Positions 18,626 through 27,334 of a stretch of 64,000 bases of DNA are shown here, one piece after another. Under the pieces are notes generated by a model. That model did not search any database and was not told the origin of the DNA. It saw only the letters and a program-made list of their open reading frames with translations. Each line of letters begins with the position of its first letter. Position 1 is the stretch's first letter. This stretch comes from Streptomyces sp. SirexAA-E (GTDB lineage Bacteria; Actinomycetota; Actinomycetes; Streptomycetales; Streptomycetaceae), in the NCBI RefSeq assembly GCF_000177195.2, contig NC_015953.1:5208001-5272000 (forward strand). The letters are read 5' to 3'. The translations under genes and the position numbers were made by a program.

Positions 18626-20019
18626 TGCGCGCCGACCTCCTGACCGGGGAGACCGCCGGACTCGACGAGGCCCTGGCCGCCGTCGACGGCTTCGACGACG
18701 CCCTCACCGAGGGACTGCTGCGCCCCCGCCCGGCCGGTGCCGCCGCCCTGACCGCGCTCGCCCAGGCACTCGCGGGCAGCCCGCCGGCCGCCAGGGTCGC
18801 CGAGGCCGCCGAGAAGACGGCCGCCGGCGCGGCCGACGAGGAGCACTTCGTCGCCCTCGCCGCGGCCCGCACCGCCCTGCTCGGCTCCGTCCACGACGCC
18901 CTGACGGCCCGCGCCGCCGAGGCGGTCGGCCGGCCCCGCGCCGAGGAGATCGCCCCGGCCCCCGGCGAACGGCCCCGGCCCGTCAACCTCCTGCTCGCCG
19001 CCCGCGCCTGGCTCTCCGACCTGGCGCGCGCCGGCTGGCGGGGCATCGACCACGAGATCGTCTCCGGCTCGGCCCCGGTGATCTCCGCGATGCTCGCGGA
19101 CCCGGCCCTGCGCCGCCTCGCCGCGCTGCTGGACGGCTTCGCCGTCGAGCTCGCCGCCTCCTGTCCGGGCGCCACCCTGGAGCGTGTCCCGGCTCGGCGC
19201 TGGGCCGACCTCTGGTCGCGCGCCGTCCTGCTGACCCTGCCGGGCGCAGCCGACGCTCCCGCGGGCGGCACGGCCACCGGCCGCCTGCTGCCCCTGGGCG
19301 TCGACCTCCACGAGCACGCCACCGCCGTACAGTCCCAGGTCCACGGGGTGTTCGAGCCCGCGGACGGCTCGCCGTCTCGGTTGGTGCGGGCGAGCGTCTC
19401 GGTGCCCAAGCCCGACAGCGTCGTCGGAGCCGGCCTCTGGCAGCTGCTCCGCCCCCACATGTCGCTCCTGGCGGCCGTCGGTGAAGGACGCTCGGTGGAG
19501 CTCACCGGCATGCCGGTCACCGCGGAGGGGGACCTGCTCTGGGACGACGCGCACGCCCGCGCCGGGGAGAGCGCCGACCCGTTCGTCACGGCCCGCGTCG
19601 CCCTGCCCGCCGCCACCGACCCCGTGACCGCCCCGCTGGACCGCCACCCGGCCAGGATCGCCGTACCGGTGTTCCTGGAGGGATACGAGAGGGGGACCGG
19701 CGAGGACGGCCGGCCGGTGTTCACCGTCGCCGGCCACCCGCTGCCCGTGGACACCGGCCGGATCCCCGTCGCCGGGCCGCTCACCCCCGAAGCGGTCGCC
19801 GCGTCCGGCGCGTGCGTCGGGCTGCTCCGCTGGGACGCCGGGACCTTCTTCGTCCAGCCCCTGGCCGTCGAGCGGACCGTGCGGAAGAAGACCACCGCCC
19901 TGCACGCCGGGGCCTGGGCCGCGGGCACCACCGACAAGGCGGGTGCCAAGGCCGAGAAGGCCGCCACCGACGCCGTGGCGGTGCTGCGGGAGCGGGCGGG
20001 AAGGCTGCTGCGGAAATGA
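18625..20019 (+). CDS. Unrecognised 464-aa protein of the SWIM/MoxR/vWA operon
   Basis: No domain recognised. The protein is Ala-rich and largely helical in the first third, then has beta-like segments (LLPLGVDLHEHATAVQSQVHG, RLVRASVSVPKPDSVVGAG) and ends in a Lys/Ala-rich helix with KKTTALHAGAWAAGTTDKAG. No signal peptide or membrane span. Its ATG overlaps the stop of the SWIM gene and its own stop overlaps the vWA gene start (ATGA), so translation of all three is coupled. It is therefore probably a stoichiometric component of the same complex. Confidence 0.75.
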   Translation: MRADLLTGETAGLDEALAAVDGFDDALTEGLLRPRPAGAAALTALAQALAGSPPAARVAEAAEKTAAGAADEEHFVALAAARTALLGSVHDALTARAAEAVGRPRAEEIAPAPGERPRPVNLLLAARAWLSDLARAGWRGIDHEIVSGSAPVISAMLADPALRRLAALLDGFAVELAASCPGATLERVPARRWADLWSRAVLLTLPGAADAPAGGTATGRLLPLGVDLHEHATAVQSQVHGVFEPADGSPSRLVRASVSVPKPDSVVGAGLWQLLRPHMSLLAAVGEGRSVELTGMPVTAEGDLLWDDAHARAGESADPFVTARVALPAATDPVTAPLDRHPARIAVPVFLEGYERGTGEDGRPVFTVAGHPLPVDTGRIPVAGPLTPEAVAASGACVGLLRWDAGTFFVQPLAVERTVRKKTTALHAGAWAAGTTDKAGAKAEKAATDAVAVLRERAGRLLRK

Positions 20020-21464
20020 CCGAGCCCCTGACCGGACCCCCCGGCCCCGGCACCCTGCCGGCCGCCCTCCCCGACCCCGACGACAACCGCCGGCAGGTCC
20101 TCTACTGGCGACTCCTCGCCCGCCTCTTCGACCCCGAGGAGCAGGCCACGCTCGAATCGGCGAGCCTGGCCGTCGTCGAGGACATCGGACTGCCGGGCGC
20201 GCTGCTGGACCCGCAGGCATCCGTGGACTCGATCGTGCAGCGCCACCCGGAGCTGGCCGCCGAGTTCGACGGCCTGATGGTGCCCGCGACCGACACGGAG
20301 CCCGAGCCCGGCGCCGAGGACGCACGCGACCGGGCCGCCGAGGTCCGGCGCGCGGCACTGGTGTCGAAGGTCCTGCTCAACGTCTTCGCACCCGCCCCCG
20401 GCACGGTCACCGCGGGACAGCTGGCCCGCTGGCAGTCCGACGCCGGCTGGCTGGAGCGCGCCCTCGGCTGCGGACCCGGTGAGCTGCGCGGCGGCCGGCC
20501 CGCCGGGGGAGGGGGCGTGAGCCCCACCGGCACCGGAGGAGGCGGCACCACGCCCGACCTCAGCCGGCTGATCCCCGCGATCGGCCCCGAACTCGGCGCG
20601 CTGGAAGCCGACCTGGTCAAGCGGATGCACCTGCGCGAGGTGCTGGCGGACCCGCGGCTCGCCGCGCGGCTCACCCCGAGCATGTCGCTGATCGAGCAGC
20701 TGCTGAGGGACAAGAACAACCTCTCCGGCGTCGCCCTGGCCAACGCCAAGGCCCTGATCCGCCGCTTCGTCGACGAGGTCGCCGACGTGCTCAGGACCCA
20801 GGTGGAGAAGGCCACCGTCGGCGCGCTGGACCGCTCCGTCCCGCCCAAGCGGGTCTTCCGCAACCTCGACCTCGACCGCACGATCTGGAAGAACCTCACC
20901 AACTGGAGCCCGGAGGAGGAACGGCTCTACGTCGACCGCCTCTACTACCGGCACACGGCACGCAGGACGACACCCCAGCGGCTGATCGTCGTCGTGGACC
21001 AGTCGGGCTCGATGGTCGACTCCATGGTCAACTGCACCATCCTGGCTTCCATCTTCGCGGGACTCCCGAAGGTCGACGTCCACCTGATCGCGTACGACAC
21101 CCAGGCCCTCGACCTCACCCCGTGGGTGCACGACCCCTTCGAGACGCTGCTGCGCACCGACCTCGGCGGCGGCACCGACGGCACGGTCGCCATGGCCCTG
21201 GCCCAGCCGAAGATCGCCGAGCCCCGCAACACCGTCGTGGTGTGGATCTCCGACTTCTACGAATGGCGGGGCGAAGAGCTCTTCGAGAGCATGGCCGCCA
21301 TCCACCGCTCGGGCGCCAAGTTCATCCCGGTCGGCTCGGTGACCAGCTCCGGACGCGGTGTCGTCAACCCGTGGTTCCGCGAGCGGTTCAAGGACCAGGG
21401 CACACCGGTCCTCTCCGGCCACATACGCAAGCTCGTCCACGAGCTCAAGAACTTCCTCACCTGA
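20016..21464 (+). CDS. vWA-domain (CoxE-like) protein, 482 aa
   Basis: Von Willebrand A protein of the type paired with MoxR ATPases. The metal-ion-dependent adhesion site is intact: D328-x-S330-x-S332 in VVVDQSGSM, the Thr in LGGGTDGTV and the Asp in VVWISDFYEW. The N-terminal 300 residues are helical with a Gly-rich linker near 155-180. In the family, such proteins act with the AAA+ partner to load or remodel a client. The start overlaps the previous stop by four bases. The AAA+ gene starts 18 bp downstream. Confidence 0.88.
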   Translation: MTEPLTGPPGPGTLPAALPDPDDNRRQVLYWRLLARLFDPEEQATLESASLAVVEDIGLPGALLDPQASVDSIVQRHPELAAEFDGLMVPATDTEPEPGAEDARDRAAEVRRAALVSKVLLNVFAPAPGTVTAGQLARWQSDAGWLERALGCGPGELRGGRPAGGGGVSPTGTGGGGTTPDLSRLIPAIGPELGALEADLVKRMHLREVLADPRLAARLTPSMSLIEQLLRDKNNLSGVALANAKALIRRFVDEVADVLRTQVEKATVGALDRSVPPKRVFRNLDLDRTIWKNLTNWSPEEERLYVDRLYYRHTARRTTPQRLIVVVDQSGSMVDSMVNCTILASIFAGLPKVDVHLIAYDTQALDLTPWVHDPFETLLRTDLGGGTDGTVAMALAQPKIAEPRNTVVVWISDFYEWRGEELFESMAAIHRSGAKFIPVGSVTSSGRGVVNPWFRERFKDQGTPVLSGHIRKLVHELKNFLT

Positions 21465-21482
21465 TACCGAGAAAGGCCCGAC

Positions 21483-22595
21483 ATGTCCGACCTGCTGCGC
21501 GCCCCCGCCGAGATCAAGTACGCCGAGGAGCTGGACTGGCTGGAGTCGATCGACGACAACCCCAAGCCGTTCTCCTGGCGGCTGTCGCCGAAGATGGTCC
21601 GCCTGTTCATCCTGGGTTCCGAGCGGGCCGACGGCCTGGACCGGGAGATCTCCCAGAAGTGGTTCGGCGACCGGAGCTTCGTCGAGCGCTCCATCGTCAC
21701 CCTCGCCTCCGACCGCGGCCTGCTCCTCATCGGTGACCCCGGCACCGGCAAGAGCTGGCTGGCCGAGCTTCTCTCCACCGCGATCTGCCGCAACTCCACC
21801 CTGGTGGTCCAGGGCACGGCCGGCACCACCGAGGACCACATCAAGTACTCGTGGAACGTGTCCATGGTCATCGCCAAGGGCCAGTCACGGGAATCCATGA
21901 TCCCCTCGCCGATCATGACCGCGATGGAGACCGGTGTGATAGGCCGCTTCGAGGAGCTGACCCGCTCCACCAGCGACGTCCAGGACGCCCTGATCTCGAT
22001 CCTCTCCGAGAAGTACATCTCGGTGCCCGAGCTGGACAGCGACAGCATCGTCTTCGCCAAGCCCGGGTTCTCCGTGATCGCCACCGCCAACAGTCGCGAC
22101 CGGGGCGTCAACGACCTGTCCTCGGCCCTCAAGCGCCGCTTCAACTTCGTCCGCATCCCGGTGATGACCGACAGGAGGAGCGAGGCGGAGATCGTCCGCT
22201 TCCGCACCGAGGAGCTGCTGCGCCGCCACAGCATCGACCTGGACGTGCCGCCGACCCTGCTCGACGTGCTGCTCCAGAGCTTCGCCGATCTGCGGGCCTC
22301 CGCCGCCGCGGCCGGCAGCGACGACGAGAAGCTGGAGTCCGCGCTGTCCACCGCCGAACAGATCGGGGTGCTGGAGGACGCGATCCTGCACAGCAACTTC
22401 TTCGGCGAACAGGCCCTGACCGCCCACACCCTGGCCTCCTCGCTCGTCGGCTCGCTGGCCCGCCGCGAACCGGAGGACCTGGCCATCCTCAACAAGTACC
22501 TGCACGGAGTCGTCGAGCCGCGCAGCAAGGAGCAGGGCGGCTCCTGGCCGGAGTTCCTCCAGGGCGGCCGCGACACGATCGCCACGCTCTCGTGA
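21483..22595 (+). CDS. MoxR-family AAA+ ATPase, 370 aa
   Basis: Chaperone-like AAA+ ATPase. The Walker A is GDPGTGKSW with Lys90, followed by the MoxR helical insert. GVIGRFEELTRSTSDVQDAL marks the Walker B region, in which the usual acidic pair reads Glu-Glu. Sensor 1 is IATANSRDRG, and the arginine finger region is SALKRRFNF. The ATG start has a GAGAAAGG site upstream. Partnering with the vWA protein encoded directly before it is the known arrangement of MoxR systems. The gene ends in an ATGA-type (GTGA) overlap with the DUF5682 gene. Confidence 0.92.
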   Translation: MSDLLRAPAEIKYAEELDWLESIDDNPKPFSWRLSPKMVRLFILGSERADGLDREISQKWFGDRSFVERSIVTLASDRGLLLIGDPGTGKSWLAELLSTAICRNSTLVVQGTAGTTEDHIKYSWNVSMVIAKGQSRESMIPSPIMTAMETGVIGRFEELTRSTSDVQDALISILSEKYISVPELDSDSIVFAKPGFSVIATANSRDRGVNDLSSALKRRFNFVRIPVMTDRRSEAEIVRFRTEELLRRHSIDLDVPPTLLDVLLQSFADLRASAAAAGSDDEKLESALSTAEQIGVLEDAILHSNFFGEQALTAHTLASSLVGSLARREPEDLAILNKYLHGVVEPRSKEQGGSWPEFLQGGRDTIATLS

Positions 22596-25393
22596 GCACC
22601 CGGGACACGGCCGTCACGCCCCAGGACACCTTCACCGCGCTGCGGACGCAGATGCAGGAGGCCGCCACGGCGTTCGCCGGCGGGCCCGACGCGCTGGAGG
22701 ACATCCTCCTCGGCCTCGTCGCCGACGTGGACCGCGCGGTCCGCGAACCGCTGGAGGTCTTCCCCGTCTGCCACCACTCGCCCGCCTCGGCGGTCGCGAT
22801 GGCACGCCGGCTGCGGGAGAAACAGCCGAAGGTCGTCTACCTGGAGCTGTGCGAGGACATGGCGCCGCTCCTGACGGAGCTGCGCAACTGCCGGCTGCCG
22901 GTGGCCGTCCAGTCCTTCGCGACCGAGACCGACGGATTCCCGGCCGAGTGGGCGCCGCTGTCGGTGGTCGCACCGATCACCGAGGCCTCCGCCGAATACC
23001 AGGCCATCGCCTATGCCCTGGACACCCCGGGTGTGGAGCTCGTCCTCGTCGACCGCTCCTCGGACCACGTCTTCCAGTGGGACGCGCGGGCGCACGCCCC
23101 GGCACCCGAGGCCGGTCCGGACGCGCCGCCCGAGGACGAGGAGGCCGCGCTGCACGGTGACGCGGTCGGCGTGGAGATCGGCGACCTGCGGCCGCGCTTC
23201 GCCGAGCTGGAGGAGCACCTGCTGCGCCACGGCAAGGTGCGGCACTGGTCCGAGTGGTGGCACCAGTACGTCGAGCTGCCGCTCGGCGACAGCGACCACG
23301 ACACCTACCGCCAGGTCATGCTGCTGATCGGCTCCCTCTTCCGCCGCCTGGCACCCGGCGACCCGCACCGGGTGCGGGTGGACGAGGACCGCGAGCGCTA
23401 CATGTGGACCAGGATGCGCGAGCACCTGGCGGCCACCGGCACCGAGCCGGAGGACTGCCTCTACGTCTGCGGAGCCTTCCACGCGGTCAGCCGGGTCGAG
23501 GAGTTCGGGGTCCGGGGCAGCGACACCTTCGAGATCGGCCCGCGCAGTGCCACCAGGTGGCTGCACGGACTGATCCCCTCCAGCCACACCGCGATCGAGG
23601 CGCAGTTCGGCCTCGCGGGCGGTTCGGTGTCCATCGCCGCCACGCAGTGGGCGAAGAACCTCAAGCGCACCCGGGTGAAGCCCTACGTCCTGGAAGGCCA
23701 GAGCGGCAGACGCTCGTCCAAGGCCAGGAAGGCGGTGGCCGCCGCCCCCGGGCCGGCCGTCCCGCCCTCGGACAAGCTGACGGACTTTCTGGCGCAGCCG
23801 CCGGCGCTGGACCGGCTGGACGAGGCGGAACTGCTCGGCTGGTCCGTCGAGATCGTGCGCGCCGCCCGCCGCAACGGGTACCTCGCCTCGACCGCCGACG
23901 CCATCGCCGTGTTCGAGACGTCGATCCTGCTGGCCGGCCTGCGGGACCGGGCCAAGCCGACGCCGTACGACTTCCAGGACGCGGCCGTCACCTGTATCGA
24001 GAAGGACACCGTGCCCGGCCGGCGCGACGTCCGCCGCATCGTCGAGATCATGATGGGCGGCGACCGGGTCGGCCAGGTCGGCTACGACGCGCTGCCGCCG
24101 CTCGCCCGGGACGTGCACGACCGGCTGGCCCCGCTCGGCCTGAAGCTCCAGCAGCGCGGGGTGCGGCGGGCCCTGCTGGACATCGCCTCACGGCCCGAGC
24201 TGGAGGCCTGCTCCGACGTGCTGTGGATGCTGCGGTACCTGATGCCGCAGGGCGCGGCCCGGGCGATCATGGGGGAGCGGAAGCTGGGGGAGCGGCCCAT
24301 CCAGGAGTCGTGGGACCTGTCCCTCGGCACCCACCAGCGGGCCCTCATCGAGCTCGGCTACGAGGGCGTCAGTATCGAGCAGGTCCTCGAACAGCGGCTG
24401 CGCCGCAGCGCGTACGCCCCGCAGGCGACGGCGGCGACCGTCCTCGCCGCCGTCGAGGACGCCACGCTGTACCTCCGCAGCCGCCGCCTCGCCGACGAGC
24501 TGGGCAACCACGCCCTCCAGGTGCTCTCCGCCGAGCGCAACGTCGACGGCGCGCCGGAGGTGCTGCGCAGGGTGCGGCGGCTGCTGGCGTACTACCGCAC
24601 CAGCGAGCCGGTCCTGCCGCCCTGGATCGAGGCCTTCACCAAGGCCGGGTACGCGCACTACTGCACCCTGCTGCCCACCGCCTTCACCGACGACGACGCG
24701 GCCGTGCGCCACGTCTCGGCGATGCTGGGCTTCCTGTTCGGCATGGAGAGCCTGGCCCTGTCGCTGGGCTGCGACCGCACCCAGCTCGAGCTGGCCGTCG
24801 CCCAGTCCCATCCCCGGGACCCGGCCAAGACGGCGCTGCTGTGGGCGGCCCAGGTCCACCTGGGCCGGCTGACCCGGGCCGAGCTGCGCGCGACCTGCGA
24901 CGGACTGCTGGGCAACCCCCTGGTGGTGCCCGCCTACCCCCAGTACCTCAGCGGCTTCGTGCACGCCCTGGAGCCGGTGCCGGGGCTCACCGACTTCGTG
25001 GTGGAGGCGGTGTCGAACGCCTTCGGGCGACTGCCGGACCCGGTGCTCCTGCCGTGGCTGCCGACCCTGATCAGCACGCTGCGCAAGGACGGTTCGGCGC
25101 TGGCCCCGCTGCTGATCCGCGAGGCCGGGCGGATCTTCCCCGGCCGGCTGGCGGCGCTGGACGCCTGGGTGCCGCCGTGGCTGGACCGGGCCGAGCCGGT
25201 GGATCCGCGTCCGGCGGGCACGGGCGGCCTCGCACTGCTGGCCGCCCATCCGGCGGCATGCGACGCGGTGGCAGGGCTGCTCGGCTGCGAGGGGGCGTGG
25301 GAGACGGCGGATCCCGGCGCGTCCGGCGCGGTCCTGGCCGGGCTGCACCCGGACACGGCCGCGGCACTGGAGGCGCTGCTCACCGGCGTGTGA
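22592..25393 (+). CDS. DUF5682-family protein, 933 aa
   Basis: Large cytoplasmic protein of the DUF5682 family, of unknown function, often encoded beside MoxR/vWA genes. The N-terminal third (EVFPVCHHSPASAVAMARRL, VYLELCEDM, ELVLVDRSSDHVFQWD, then YVCGAFHAVSR) has paired His/Glu/Asp motifs reminiscent of the EreA/ChaN/TraB-like fold; that resemblance is my inference. The remaining 550 residues are helical and repeat-like. The GTG start overlaps the MoxR stop by four bases. It is the last gene before a strong hairpin and is probably the effector or client of the ATPase pair. Confidence 0.82.
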   Translation: MSTRDTAVTPQDTFTALRTQMQEAATAFAGGPDALEDILLGLVADVDRAVREPLEVFPVCHHSPASAVAMARRLREKQPKVVYLELCEDMAPLLTELRNCRLPVAVQSFATETDGFPAEWAPLSVVAPITEASAEYQAIAYALDTPGVELVLVDRSSDHVFQWDARAHAPAPEAGPDAPPEDEEAALHGDAVGVEIGDLRPRFAELEEHLLRHGKVRHWSEWWHQYVELPLGDSDHDTYRQVMLLIGSLFRRLAPGDPHRVRVDEDRERYMWTRMREHLAATGTEPEDCLYVCGAFHAVSRVEEFGVRGSDTFEIGPRSATRWLHGLIPSSHTAIEAQFGLAGGSVSIAATQWAKNLKRTRVKPYVLEGQSGRRSSKARKAVAAAPGPAVPPSDKLTDFLAQPPALDRLDEAELLGWSVEIVRAARRNGYLASTADAIAVFETSILLAGLRDRAKPTPYDFQDAAVTCIEKDTVPGRRDVRRIVEIMMGGDRVGQVGYDALPPLARDVHDRLAPLGLKLQQRGVRRALLDIASRPELEACSDVLWMLRYLMPQGAARAIMGERKLGERPIQESWDLSLGTHQRALIELGYEGVSIEQVLEQRLRRSAYAPQATAATVLAAVEDATLYLRSRRLADELGNHALQVLSAERNVDGAPEVLRRVRRLLAYYRTSEPVLPPWIEAFTKAGYAHYCTLLPTAFTDDDAAVRHVSAMLGFLFGMESLALSLGCDRTQLELAVAQSHPRDPAKTALLWAAQVHLGRLTRAELRATCDGLLGNPLVVPAYPQYLSGFVHALEPVPGLTDFVVEAVSNAFGRLPDPVLLPWLPTLISTLRKDGSALAPLLIREAGRIFPGRLAALDAWVPPWLDRAEPVDPRPAGTGGLALLAAHPAACDAVAGLLGCEGAWETADPGASGAVLAGLHPDTAAALEALLTGV

Positions 25394-25413
25394 CGGCACC
25401 GGTGGCGAGGAGG

Positions 25414-25449
25414 GGGCGGCCCCCGGGGAGGTGACCCCGGGGGCCGTCC
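25414..25449 (+). terminator. Terminator of the SWIM/MoxR/DUF5682 operon
   Basis: Stem of about 15 pairs between 25414-25428 and 25435-25449 (core GGCCCCCGGGG with CCCCGGGGGCC) around a six-base loop, 20 bases after the last gene. Confidence 0.75.
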
Positions 25450-25547
25450 GCGCACCCGGTCAAAGGCACCGGGGCAGGGCCGTTCCGGACGGGGAGAAGG
25501 CCCTGGCCGGGGCACCCGGGGAGCTCCGGGCCGCAGCCGCCGTCTCA

Positions 25548-25569
25548 GATAGTAGGAAGTCCGACTAAT
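25548..25569. promoter_or_regulatory. Imperfect palindrome in an AT-richer promoter-like patch
   Basis: GATAGTAGGA and TCCGACTAAT flank a two-base centre (seven of ten positions symmetrical). The surrounding 25540-25615 is the AT-richest part of a 400-bp non-coding stretch and includes a TAGCTT that could be a -10 element at 25597. It is probably the control region for the 42-aa gene at 25804. I cannot name the regulator. The rest of 25450-25803 shows nothing recognisable. Confidence 0.4.
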
Positions 25570-25803
25570 TGTGGAGACAGATCGCTCCGGCTGTCCTAGC
25601 TTTGTAGAAGCCGAACGATTCGCGTGACCAGCGACCGGCGGTCGTGAGCGCGTGCCCCGAAGCAGGCAATCCCTGCGGCACCCGCTCCCCGCCCCTTCCG
25701 GCGCCTCGAAGAACCGGTTCCGACCGTCACGTCGTGCTTCGCCGCTGCGGTGTGCGGAGCCCCGAATCCCGCGATCCGCGCGATCTCAAGGAGTCGATCC
25801 GTC

Positions 25804-25932
25804 ATGACCCAGACCACTGTTCGTCGCGTCCGCCACACCCCCCGCCCCACCGAGTCGGAGCGCAAGAACGCCGCCGCCGCCCTCCAGCGGGCCCTCGACC
25901 GCCGCGACAACGGCGGTTCGACCGGTCACTGA
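25804..25932 (+). CDS. Small basic protein, 42 aa
   Basis: ORF of 42 residues, Arg-rich and hydrophilic (MTQTTVRRVRHTPRPTESER at the start, then a predicted helix NAAAALQRALDRRDNGG). An AAGGAG ribosome site lies 13 bases before the ATG and a hairpin follows directly after the stop, so it looks like a complete small gene. No family recognised. It has a long 5' region of nearly 200 bases. Confidence 0.65.
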   Translation: MTQTTVRRVRHTPRPTESERKNAAAALQRALDRRDNGGSTGH

Positions 25933-25937
25933 CGTTC

Positions 25938-25959
25938 CGGGGGCCCGCTCGGGCCCCCG
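25938..25959 (+). terminator. Terminator after the small gene
   Basis: CGGGGGCCCG (25938-25947) against CGGGCCCCCG (25950-25959), perfect apart from the very short centre, six bases after the stop of the 42-aa ORF. Confidence 0.65.
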
Positions 25960-26021
25960 CCCCATGTCCGCATGATGGACGCCGGATGTCATGGGGTGGG
26001 ACAGAAGGCTAGGGTGCATCC

Positions 26022-27065
26022 ATGTCTCGCAGCATCGATCTCGCAGTGATCCCCGGCGACGGTATCGGCCAGGAGGTCGTCACCCAGGGCCTCAAGGTCC
26101 TGAACGCCGTCCTCCCGTCGGACGTGAAGCTGGAGACCAAGGAGTACGACCTCGGTGCCCGGCGCTGGCACCGCACCGGTGAAACCCTCCCGGACGCGGA
26201 GCTGGAGGAGCTCAAGGGCCACGACGCCATCCTCCTCGGCGCCATCGGCGACCCGTCCGTGCCGTCGGGCGTGCTGGAGCGCGGTCTCCTGCTGAAGCTC
26301 CGCTTCGCCTTCGACCACTTCGTGAACCTGCGGCCGTCGAAGCTCTTCCCGAACACGGCGACGCCGCTGGCCGGCCGTCCCGAGATCGACTTCGTCGTCG
26401 TCCGCGAGGGCACCGAGGGCCCCTACACGGGCAACGGCGGCTCCCTGCGTACGGGCACCGAGCACGAGGTCGCCACCGAGGTGAGCGTCAACACCGCCTA
26501 CGGTGTCGAGCGCGTCGTCCGGGACGCCTTCGCGCGTGCCGCGGCCCGCCCCCGCAAGAAGCTGACGCTGGTCCACAAGAACAACGTCCTCGTGTACGCG
26601 GGCCACCTGTGGAAGAACATCTTCGACGCGGTCGCGGCCGAGTACCCCGAGGTCACCACCGACTACCTGCACGTCGACGCCGCGACGATCTTCTTCGTCA
26701 CCCAGCCGGAGCGCTTCGACGTCATCGTCACCGACAACCTCTTCGGTGACATCCTCACCGACCTCGCCGCCGCCGTGACCGGCGGCATCGGCCTGGCCGC
26801 CTCCGGCAACATCAACCCGACGGGCGCGTTCCCGTCGATGTTCGAGCCCGTCCACGGCACCGCCCCCGACATCGCGGGCCAGGGCAAGGCCGACCCGACC
26901 GCCACGATCCTCTCCGTCGCCCTCCTGCTGCGCCACCTCGGTTACGAGTCCGAGGCCGCGCGCATCGAGGAGGCCGTCTCCGCCGACCTCGCGGAGCGCG
27001 AGGGCAAGGCCGCGCGCAGCACCGACGAGATCGGCGACGCGCTCGCGGTACGCGTAGCGAGCTGA
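26022..27065 (+). CDS. leuB: 3-isopropylmalate dehydrogenase, 347 aa
   Basis: NAD-dependent oxidative decarboxylase of leucine synthesis. Family motifs: LAVIPGDGIGQEV at the N-terminus, the substrate Arg residues in LLLKLRFAFDHFVNLRPSK and VVVREGTEGPYTG, the Lys in TLVHKNNVL, the metal Asp in ERFDVIVTDNLFGDILTDLAAA, and the nucleotide loop EPVHGTAPDIAGQG. The sequence is of the actinobacterial short type. ATG 26022 is the only sensible start, although its ribosome site is weak. Followed by a 13-bp terminator. Confidence 0.96.
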   Translation: MSRSIDLAVIPGDGIGQEVVTQGLKVLNAVLPSDVKLETKEYDLGARRWHRTGETLPDAELEELKGHDAILLGAIGDPSVPSGVLERGLLLKLRFAFDHFVNLRPSKLFPNTATPLAGRPEIDFVVVREGTEGPYTGNGGSLRTGTEHEVATEVSVNTAYGVERVVRDAFARAAARPRKKLTLVHKNNVLVYAGHLWKNIFDAVAAEYPEVTTDYLHVDAATIFFVTQPERFDVIVTDNLFGDILTDLAAAVTGGIGLAASGNINPTGAFPSMFEPVHGTAPDIAGQGKADPTATILSVALLLRHLGYESEAARIEEAVSADLAEREGKAARSTDEIGDALAVRVAS

Positions 27066-27082
27066 CCCGACGCCTCCACTTC

Positions 27083-27116
27083 GAAGCCGCCGGGTCGCAA
27101 CGCACCCGGCGGCTTC
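27083..27116 (+). terminator. Terminator after leuB
   Basis: Thirteen-base perfect stem, GAAGCCGCCGGGT (27083-27095) with ACCCGGCGGCTTC (27104-27116), eight-base loop, 18 bases after the leuB stop. Confidence 0.85.
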
Positions 27117-27183
27117 ACCTTGCGGTCTCCGGGTGCCACCATCGACCCCAGGACCGCGTTTCACGTCTCCGCAAACACCTCAT

Positions 27184-27212
27184 TTCGTGCACGGCCGCTC
27201 GCGAGAGATAAT
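27184..27212 (+). promoter_or_regulatory. Candidate ilvE promoter
   Basis: GATAAT at 27207-27212 is a good -10 element, with a weak -35 (TTCGTG, 27184-27189) 17 bases upstream. Transcription would begin near 27219-27220, leaving about 115 untranslated bases before ilvE. Confidence 0.45.
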
Positions 27213-27219
27213 CGAACGC

Positions 27220-27321
27220 GTGGCCGTGGCTTGCGGGATAGCTCGGACGTCCTACCACCTGTGCCGCACTGTGCGGACGGGAGCAGACGCGAGCGCGGTC
27301 CATCACACACAAGACCGGTGA
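27220..27321 (+). CDS. Possible upstream ORF in the ilvE leader, 33 aa
   Basis: A GTG at the predicted transcription start opens a 33-codon frame ending at TGA 27319-27321, 13 bases before ilvE. The product begins MAVACGIARTSYHLC. It would be translated from a leaderless mRNA. It contains no cluster of branched-chain codons, so it is not an obvious attenuation peptide. It may be chance; confidence is low. Confidence 0.25.
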   Translation: MAVACGIARTSYHLCRTVRTGADASAVHHTQDR

Positions 27322-27334
27322 AGGACACGCACTC

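Noticed and set aside
18570..21839. Minus-strand open frame of over 1000 codons opposite the SWIM/vWA operon
   Set aside because: Same antisense effect; no recognisable domain, and it crosses several coupled plus-strand genes.
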